Shown here: positions 57,100-64,000 of the stretch, piece after piece
Layout: every line of letters begins with the position of its first letter
Position numbering within the stretch: the first letter of the stretch is position 1
Source: Sordaria brevicollis
Taxonomy: Eukaryota; Ascomycota; Sordariomycetes; Sordariales; Sordariaceae
Assembly (NCBI GenBank): GCA_033439795.1
Contig: JAUTDP010000006.1
Span: 2,294,001 to 2,358,000, forward strand
Direction: 5' to 3'
Length of the DNA: 64,000 nucleotides
Program-made: the position numbers and the translations under genes
The notes under the pieces: model-generated
The model's database searches: none
What the model was told of the DNA's origin: nothing
What the model saw: only the letters and a program-made list of their open reading frames with translations

Positions 57100-57486
57100 A
57101 TTATAGGAAAGCCCGTCGAATTGTATTACGATTATAATAAAAGAATTACGATTAATTACCGCGTCGAATTGGATTAGGTAAGGTTTAAATATTTAAAAAG
57201 AATTTCGGAAGTAAATACTTTTAAGTTTAATCGCTATTTATTACAAAATATAATGGATTTGTGCGAGGAATTTATAAAGGATTATGCGCTTTACGTAGTT
57301 AATTCGGAAGAATTGCCTTTTCGTATAGAATATAAGTATTTGCGGGCGAAATTTGAAGCGTATTACTGCTTTATATAAGAGCCGTAATTGAATATATACG
57401 AAATACCGACGGGAGGATTCGAAGAGTTGAAGGAATTGATTAAGAACGTTAAGGGGGATATCGATAAAATAATAAATGCTTTATAA
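57100..57486 (+). pseudogene. Relic C-terminal coding region
   Basis: A plus-strand frame reads GKPVELYYDYNKRITINYRV, then NRYLLQNIMDLCEEF, NSEELPFRIEYKYLRAKF and PTGGFEELKELIKNVKGD before TAA at 57484-57486. Only TAA/TAG stops interrupt it, consistent with CAA/CAG mutation. It begins just after a TATTATAG that could be an intron acceptor. No family recognised. Confidence 0.55.
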
Positions 57487-57660
57487 ATAATTAATTTTAA
57501 TTTGAAAAAGAAATGGCGGAACGTAATTTAAATTGAATTATTAGTTTGTAGCGTAAAATAATATATATTAATATTTATAAACGTTAATTAAAATAAATTA
57601 ACGTACGGGACGAATGTAATTATATAATTAATAGGTTTTATAGTATAGTAAAAACAATTA

Positions 57661-57765
57661 TTATAATGTAGTGGTTTAGAAAGTAAATTAACTTTTAAGA
57701 GGTTATAAGTTCGAATAATATTTTTTTCTTTTTTTTTCTTTTTTTTTTTTCTTTTTTATTTATAT
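57661..57765 (+). ncRNA. Degenerate tRNA-like sequence with T-rich tail
   Basis: TAGTGGTTTAGAAAG resembles a tRNA D-arm (box A) and GGTTATAAGTTCGAATAAT a damaged box B, about 30 bases apart, followed immediately by a long T/C run that would terminate RNA polymerase III. It is probably a RIP-altered tRNA gene or tRNA-derived SINE, not a working tRNA. Confidence 0.45.
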
Positions 57766-57808
57766 TTAATAAATTATTTATTAAAATAATAATAATGATA
57801 ATAATTAT

Positions 57809-57819
57809 ATTATTATTTC

Positions 57820-57871
<52 letters not shown>

Positions 57872-57888
57872 TCTATTATTATTATTAG
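57809..57888. repeat. ATT trinucleotide microsatellite
   Basis: Some two dozen ATT units, interrupted by TTTCT twice. It lies between the two inverted tRNA-like sequences. Confidence 0.9.
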
Positions 57889-58244
57889 TAATTATATTGA
57901 AAAGAATATTTTAAAATAAATATATATAAAAATAAAAAAAAGAAACTTATAATTTTAAATTCTTTAATAATTTTTAAGTAAATAAATATTTATAAATGAA
58001 AATATTATATATTATAAGAAAGTCTTTTCGTATTTACTTCTTCGTCGTTTAATACTTATTTATTTCCTTTAATTCTTTTTTTTCTTTTTTATTCCTTTTT
58101 TATTTCTTTTCTTTATTATTTTAATTTAAAAATTATTAAAATATAATACTTATAAATAAAGTTTATAATTTAAATAAAATAATATATTTTTATTAATATT
58201 ATTATATTTAATTTACTTATAAAAAAAGTTATTAAAAAAATAAT

Positions 58245-58330
58245 ATTTTAAAAAAAGAAAAAAAACTTATTCGAATTCACGACCTTTTAAAAAATTATTT
58301 CAATTTTATAACCACTGTACTATACGTTAT
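58245..58330 (-). ncRNA. Second degenerate tRNA-like sequence, inverted
   Basis: On the minus strand: AGTACAGTGGTTATAAAA, then GGTCGTGAATTCGAATAAG, then T9-C-T7. The order box A, box B, T-run is the same as at 57661-57765, and the two copies face each other with T-runs inward. Functional status doubtful. Confidence 0.45.
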
Positions 58331-59069
58331 TATTATTATTTTTCTTACCGTTAATTTGAATATATATATCTAAAATAATATTTTAAAAAAGAAAAAAAAA
58401 GGCAAAAGAAAAAAAAAAACCAAAAAAAGGAAAAATATAAATCAAAACAATAATTTTATTTCTACATACTCTACTATATAAAACTCTACTACAGGAAAAT
58501 GGAAATTAACGTTTGCGATTACGTATTAAAAGGGCAAATAATATTTCAACGTCCTCGGGTAAAATATTATTACCTCGATTAACGTTAATTAACCTCTTTG
58601 GGGTTTATACACTTGCCTTCGCAATTAGTACCTCATTAATATTAACCAAATTAACTACGTTACTAAAATTATTAAAGAAATTATAAAATACCTTATCCTC
58701 TACCTTATCCGGCGCAATTATATCATCCTCACCCCCAATTTACTCTAAAGGTACAACTTCCCATTATAAAGACGGCGGTAGCTATATATATTCTTACTTT
58801 ACCGCTTACTCTTACTCTAAATTACCGACTATCACTTCCTTAGGTTAAATACTTAAATGAAATTCCTTTTTAATTTAAAGAATAAGCGCAACCTTTTTTA
58901 CGGGCGTAGTAACCTCCTCCTTCTTAATCGGTCGCTATTTATTAACGTTTTACTCTTCCTTAATAAAAGTTACAATTTAATTAGTAATAGAAATAACGGT
59001 CTATTTATAACGTTTTAATAGAGAGTTAAGGGGGGTACTAGGGTTTGTAGCACGTTTACAAATGCGTTT

Positions 59070-59965
59070 AAGAGTAGCGCGACCCGGATTCTTAAATTCG
59101 TTGGTTTCTTCGGTTATTTTAATGGTTAATAAAAGGTTAATAACCAAAAGCGCGTCGTTCTTAATCTTACTAATAGTTTCGATCTTTATACGAAGTTATT
59201 TAATAATAATGGACTTAATTTTATCGAAGCCAAAGTTACTAAACTAGATTTTACCACCAATCGAGTAAGGATTAATACCGACGAATTTAAACGTTTTAAT
59301 ATCGAGGCTAAAGGGACAATTTTATACGAAACGAAATTAAATACCGATTTAGGAAATAAAGTAGGTATAATTATTATAATAATTGTAAAGAGGAAAAGAT
59401 TTAAAGTAAATTTTTAAAATCCGGATAGTTTTAACGTCCGTAAGGATAGGAATCCTCTTAATTATAATAATCTTTACCTCCTTAAATTATTAATAGAAGG
59501 TAATATTCCTACTTACGCGAATACTATTATTCCAATCGAGTAAATCGGTAGCTAATTATTAATAAATAACGCTAATTTTATTCAATTCGAATAAAATACT
59601 ACTTCGATTACTAACGCTTAATTAAATAAAGGCTCGCTTTAATAGGCGAGTGTAAAGAAGGATAGCGGAGGAGTAGTTAAGAGAATTATTAGCGGCGCTA
59701 ATTATAATTAAATTGCCCAAACCGTAGGTAGGAGAACGCGTAAGAGAATTATCGTTAATAATAATAATAGTAAAAAGTTACGAAGAAGGAGGAGGGGCTT
59801 TAATAGTAATACGCTTATTATATTTATTATACATTTCCTAAATAGAATATTCCGCCAAATAATATTTATAAAGAACGTTAGTAACTTTATAACGTTAAGA
59901 GGCTATATTAAAAAATAGAGAAGAAGAGGGTAGATTAATACTTACTAAAAATATATATAGGATGC
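59070..59965 (+). pseudogene. Relic reading frame in the right half of the element
   Basis: Readable stretches include NTDEFKRFNIEAKGTILYET, VKRKRFKVNF, PDSFNVRKDRNPLNYN and GRRTRKR. Interrupting stops are TAA/TAG. The C-terminal part is rich in Arg/Lys. I do not recognise the family. Confidence 0.45.
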
Positions 59966-60161
59966 TTTAAAAATAGTTGTAATAATATAAATTAAAGGAT
60001 AATAACGTTATTTAAAGGTAATTAACGTTTAACTTTTAAACTTCAAAAAGGTAATAATTAATTACGCAACAAGGATATTGCATAGAAAACTCAAATTAAG
60101 GCTAAGACAAATCGGGACACAACGAACTTTTTTTTGAAATAGAGCCTAAAATACAATTTAT

Positions 60162-60988
60162 TTAATTGGAACCGGATTCCTCCGCCCTTTTAGCGCGGTT
60201 AATTAAGACCCTTCTAACCTATTTAGCGCCCCGCTTAATATTTTTAATATCGGTATTTCGGACGTTATCCGCGTTGGGCTCGGGGCCCTTACTATTTTCG
60301 GCGGCTTCGGTAGCGGCTTCCTCTTCTTCGATTTCTATAATATAATATTAAAATATAACGAAAGTAAAATAAATAAAAGAAGTTTACCTTAACGGAAAGT
60401 ATAAGTATATTCTTCGCACTTTGTATAGTAATTGAAATATACGCTTTAGAGGATTTCTTTGCCGTTAAAAAGATATTTTTCGAAGGGGCTGGGGTTGGTA
60501 ACGAGCTTATATAGTTTATAAGTTTTCTCCTCTTCGGTAGGGGTGAAAAAATAGTAGGCCAAGCTTACGAAATGTTCTATACGCGAAAACCTTAGAATTA
60601 ATATTAATTGATCTTTCTAGTGCGGTTCCCAATATTATTTAAATTTAATAGTACGAAAAATAGTCTTTTATATTTAATTAATATCAATTCTATTTAATTA
60701 ATTTATTTTAATATTAATAGACGAATTTACCTTTCGTTTAGTAGTAATGCCGTTAACTTCGTTAAGACCTTCGTTAAGAATACGAGTAAAAATATAACGG
60801 AACTCTTATAATATAGTGCTAGTATTTTCCTATATTGCGGCAATATTATCGGTATTTTTTATACCTTTCGCAATCGATTCGCCCTTCTATATAAATTATT
60901 GTAAGGGGGTATTTAGTAAAGGAGGTGGAGGCGCGGGCGCCCTAGGTCCCGTAGCGGTTGCCTTGGCTGTAGTTCGATTGGAAGGCAT
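60162..60988 (-). pseudogene. Relic minus-strand gene near the right TIR
   Basis: The ATG at 60988 opens MPSNRTTAKATATGPRAPAP in unmutated DNA. Further on come LNEGLNEVNGITTKRK, then SLAYYFFTPTEEEKTYKLYK, LVTNPSPFEKYLFNGKEIL, and after a likely intron (about 60336-60387) EIEEEEAATEAAENSKGPE to a TAA at 60162-60164. Stops inside are TAA/TAG. This was clearly a protein gene of about 250 residues. Family not recognised. Confidence 0.6.
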
Positions 60989-61180
60989 TTTAGACGGTGA
61001 TGGTATTGTTATTATAAAATGTAGAATAGTACAAGGTTAATAGATGTGGTGTAAGGTTAAGGGTTTTGAATATTCCTTATATTCATTTACTGAAGAGGTG
61101 TGTGCGTGTAGGGCGTCTGTTATTTGCCCTAACACTTGTAGGCCAGCTGCGCGTACGGGCCAAATGTTTTTTAGCAGTGA

Positions 61181-61221
61181 CCAAAGTTTTTTTGAAACCG
61201 ACCAACACAATGGCCTCCGTA
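61181..61221 (-). repeat. Right TIR of the 6.7-kb element
   Basis: Reverse complement reads TACGGAGGCCATTGTGTTGG, continuing GGTTTC and an A run then CTTTGG. It lies within about 200 bp of unmutated DNA at this end. Confidence 0.88.
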
Positions 61222-61227
61222 ACGTAG

Positions 61228-63112
61228 CCAAAGCTAAGGTACGCACATTCACACCACACTGCAGCTCATACAGGTGAAAGCGCCAACGGTTTGGCGATCC
61301 ATCCATTATTTGGGGTAAGCTTGGAAGCGTTAGGAAGGGCTTTGTGTGGGTGAGATGGATGACCACTGCAGGTGTTCGGTAGTTTTCAGGACAGATTCGT
61401 TGAGAACGGTTGAAGAGGGTTGTTGATATGTGTATGGATATGGATGAGAGGTGGTCAGCGTTGGATAGAAAGTTATCTTGGAGGACTTGGATCATAGGAC
61501 CCCCAGCGTATCGTCGAATGTGGATACCGTGTTGTGGTGGTGGTGTGCAAGTGTTCAACTCCCGTTCGGCATCTGCCTACCAACCAAAGACAACAAAGAC
61601 TCGGAAGTGCCAGGTGGTTGAAGTTTCAAGTGTGTGATGTACAGATGCAGGTGTCTAGACAAGAAGACTATTTTAGTGAAAAGTGGAAGTGCTGTTCGTA
61701 GAGGTAGTTGGGCTTGGCTGGTAACTGGCCTGGACATGGAATGGACATGTCTTACACAGTGATGGATATGTTGTCTCTGGCTAGCTGATCCCAAAAAGCC
61801 ATTTAGCTAAAACCACCAGGGGATGTCTCTCTTGAAGATATCGCAACCGCGTGTGGTCGACAAAAATCTTCATGCCCATGCCTGAACGGACTGGCCATTT
61901 TTTGGATGCTGACAGTTGATACGACCATGGGATTGGGAGATGGGTGTGGTGTGAAAGTGGAAGCACACACTTCGAACACTGCAACGGCACTGCACCGCCC
62001 ACTCAGGTGCTGCTTGCCCACTTTTGCCCGCTGGTCGAGCCAGTCACGATGGAGCAGACATGGGAGGCGCACAGACCATGTCAAACTGCCAAGAGCGAGT
62101 CTCCCAAGTCCCCATTCAAATGAGCTGTCCAATGGCTCGTGCGGCGCCCGGGGGATCCACCGCTGGGCGTCTCCCGGTGTCCCCACTCCCTCCACAACCT
62201 ACCGTGAAATGGTCCGTGCTCCCGTCATTGTCGCTCAGCTTCCGTCTCCCACGCTCCCCCCAGCCAGATGTGCCATTGAGAGCAGCCAGGCGTGCCAGGC
62301 CACTCTCGAGCCACTTTGAGCACCCCGACCACCGACTGGATTCCGTATCCTACAGCACTACCTTGACCACCTCCAAGCAGCCAGCCAGTTCCTCCTCCTC
62401 CTCCGCGTCCGTCCACGTCCTCCACACCTGCACCTTTTCCCCTCCCCTCAACCCCGAACACCACTGCTTCTGCATACATCAACCCGAGGAAAAGAGCATC
62501 CCACTTGCTTCTTTTCCGCTTCCTTTTCCTTTTACCGATTGTCAAGTTCTTTGAGATACCCCCTTTTTTTCTCGTTTTATTTCTGCGATACCCGGCACGA
62601 GCCTTTGCCGCCCTCTCCGAAGCGCCTCTCTCCCCCCCCCAGTCCCAGGTCGTGTGTCCAGTCATCATCATCATCACAAGCAGCACCACACCAGCACCAG
62701 CAGCAGCACCGAGCAGCATAGCAGGAGGAAGCAGCAACAAAATCACCACAAAACAACAACACAGCATACATCATACGCCTTTGCCTTGTTACGCTGCCCC
62801 TCGTTGTGGTTTCTCCCTCCTCTCCACCCCCGCCATTATTCCGCCGGACGCACCCAGCACCAGGGCACACACACGACACATCCGACGAAAGGCAGTGTGT
62901 GCAATAAGGCTTTGGTACCTTGACCTACCTTACATATAAAGGCCTTGATACCGACTCCGGCTACGAACGCCTGCTTCGGTTTCCCTCTTTTTACAGTACA
63001 CACCGCGCAGTGGCCTCATTTCCGGGCAATACTGCTGACTGGCCTCCCTGCCGCCCTTGTCATCCAAGCCAGCCTGCTTTCTTAGCATAGCACCTTCAGT
63101 CGCTCCATCACG
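61228..63112. other. Intergenic region and leader of the KH-protein gene
   Basis: Ordinary DNA from the element end to the KH-protein start. From about 62260 it is strongly C-rich on the plus strand with CACC, CAG and CAT repeats, typical of long fungal leaders; this creates long but motif-free frames on both strands. Confidence 0.5.
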
Positions 63113-64000
63113 ATGAATAAACTAGCAAACATGCGTCACTGGCCCGAGAGGATGAGCCCCAACTTTGGCATGTCCCGGTCGTCTATGGGCATGCCTCAAA
63201 TAATGCACCAGCCCAAGATCGCTCCTCAGGGTCCTCCACCAATCTCGAATCCCCAGCCGCCCGATGCCATGATTCACTACACCTTCAACGTCCACTTCGC
63301 CTCCGATCTCGCCGGCCCTGACACCGAGGACATCCTCCACTCGACCACGGATGCCGTCCTTAGGTGGACACACCCCGAGGATGCCCCCGATGACGTTCCA
63401 GTTTGGCAGCTTCCCGTACACACCCAGAACGTCGAGACCTTGCGTCGCCGTTGCGAGGACTTGACCAACGGCCCCTTGCCCATCGAGGCTTACGTCAACG
63501 CAACTACTCCCAAAAATGCCCGCAACCAGGTCGTCACCGTGACTCTGTCAGGCACTGCCGAATGTGTTTACAAGACTCGGGAAACTATCTTGAATGAGAC
63601 GCCCTCTCTGACGGTGGGTTACCCACGTGTTCCATTTTAGACCCTCTCCTCGTGACCCATTTCGCTAAACTTTCATGTCCAACAGCGCTGTACCCACGTT
63701 GATGTTGATGGCCACTTGGTTGCCGATCTCACAGAGGGCCGCTTGAAGCCGTCCGTAACCGCTTTTCTGGATGAGGTTTCCAAGTTTTGTGGTGTTGATA
63801 TCTTCCTCCTCGGCCCCAAGCTCACCCCCCTCGAGGATGGATTAAATGGAGGCTTGTCTATGCGCAGAGATCAACGTTGGAGAGTGGCCATCTACGGTGA
63901 CCACATCTCTGCTGAGCACGCCAAGTCCCGTGTGCTCATAAAGATCGACCAACTTGTAGGCACTCTCACAACCTGTCCCAGAATATCAAAGGTTTGCTAA
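63113..64000 (+). CDS. KH-domain RNA-binding protein, 3' end outside window
   Basis: Exon 1 is 63113-63613 (167 codons, starting ATGAATAAACTAGC). A 72-nt intron (donor GTGGGT, branch GCTAAA, acceptor AACAG) leads to exon 2, 63686-63955 (90 codons), joining LNETPSLT to RCTHVDVDG. Exon 2 probably ends at a GTAGGC donor at 63956. The apparent stop TAA at 63998-64000 lies in GCTAA, a likely branch point inside that intron, so the gene continues to the right. The N-terminus is Met/Pro-rich, then comes a conserved HYTFNVHFASDLAGPDTE region, then RWRVAIYGDHISAEHAKSRV, which resembles the start of a KH fold. At least 257 residues lie in the window. KH domains bind single-stranded RNA; targets unknown. 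A fungal multi-KH protein is the likely family. Confidence 0.75.

Larger units (their letters stand above)
54476..61221. mobile_element. RIP-mutated 6.7-kb DNA transposon with TIRs, superfamily unresolved
   Basis: TACGGAGGCCATTG starts both ends, and similarity continues through GGTCGGTTTC to TTTGG, about 40 bp. If the TIR starts there, a 6-bp duplication ACGTAG flanks it (54470-54475, 61222-61227). Alternatively the TIR starts at GCTACGT with a 2-base indel and the duplication is CAAA. The interior is TpA-rich with relic plus-strand frames ending at about 55467, 57486 and 59965 and a minus-strand relic gene at 60162-60988. I did not recognise a transposase catalytic motif, so no superfamily is named. 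Confidence 0.78.

Noticed and set aside
62225..62923. Long frames on both strands before the KH gene
   Set aside because: They arise from C-rich low-complexity leader sequence (CAC/CAG repeats) and overlap each other.

Overview
The window looks like nuclear DNA of a filamentous ascomycete, most likely Neurospora or a close Sordariaceae relative. Genes have short introns (about 60-110 nt) with GTRNGT donors and RCTRAY branch points, and several starts carry a CAMMATGGC-type context. About 30% of the window is extremely TpA-rich sequence in which old reading frames are full of CAA/CAG to TAA/TAG stops, the signature of repeat-induced point mutation (RIP). The genus is inferred from style, not proven.

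Layout. 0-14.2 kb is genic: a partial FlbE-like developmental regulator (-), a proline-rich single-pass membrane protein (+), a 1,323-residue transcription factor combining a six-cysteine cluster, a TALE/KN homeodomain, C2H2 fingers and a five-times repeated uncharacterised unit (+), and an OLE1-type acyl-CoA delta-9 desaturase fused to cytochrome b5 (-). From 14 to 40.7 kb there is one protein gene, an atypical protein kinase (-), among long intergenic tracts and three RIP-mutated transposons. From 40.7 to 52.9 kb is a compact block with alternating strands: PIM1/Lon mitochondrial protease (-), a conserved acidic protein (+), an RRG7-type mitochondrial PD-(D/E)XK protein (-), Mediator subunit MED21 (+), an SDT1/PHM8-like HAD nucleotidase (-) and a 978-residue disordered nuclear-type protein (+). 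A fourth, 6.7-kb RIP-mutated element fills 54.5-61.2 kb. A KH-domain RNA-binding protein gene starts at 63.1 kb and runs off the right edge.

Mobile DNA. Boundaries could be read directly. (1) 18021-19914: 1.9 kb, about 41-bp terminal inverted repeats (TIRs), TA duplication, Fot1/pogo-like. (2) 26154-31700: Ty1/copia element on the minus strand with two 194-bp LTRs and a perfect CCTCC duplication; protease and reverse-transcriptase motifs survive as RIP-altered versions. (3) 32792-37442: PIF/Harbinger element with 26-bp TIRs, an AGG duplication and a recognisable DDE transposase relic. (4) 54476-61221: an element with about 40-bp TIRs that I could not classify. It carries several relic reading frames and, inside, a facing pair of tRNA-like sequences followed by T-runs. 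In all four the ends are much less mutated than the middle, and the two copia LTRs are mutated mainly on their inner sides.

How the genes relate. There is no metabolic cluster. PIM1 and the RRG7-like protein both act in mitochondria; the block around them is arranged as divergent pairs sharing 0.5-1 kb promoters and convergent pairs with short 3' gaps. Exon structures were derived by hand from splice signals and frame consistency; every multi-exon model reported as complete sums to a multiple of three. The positions around the first MED21 exon may be off by one base.
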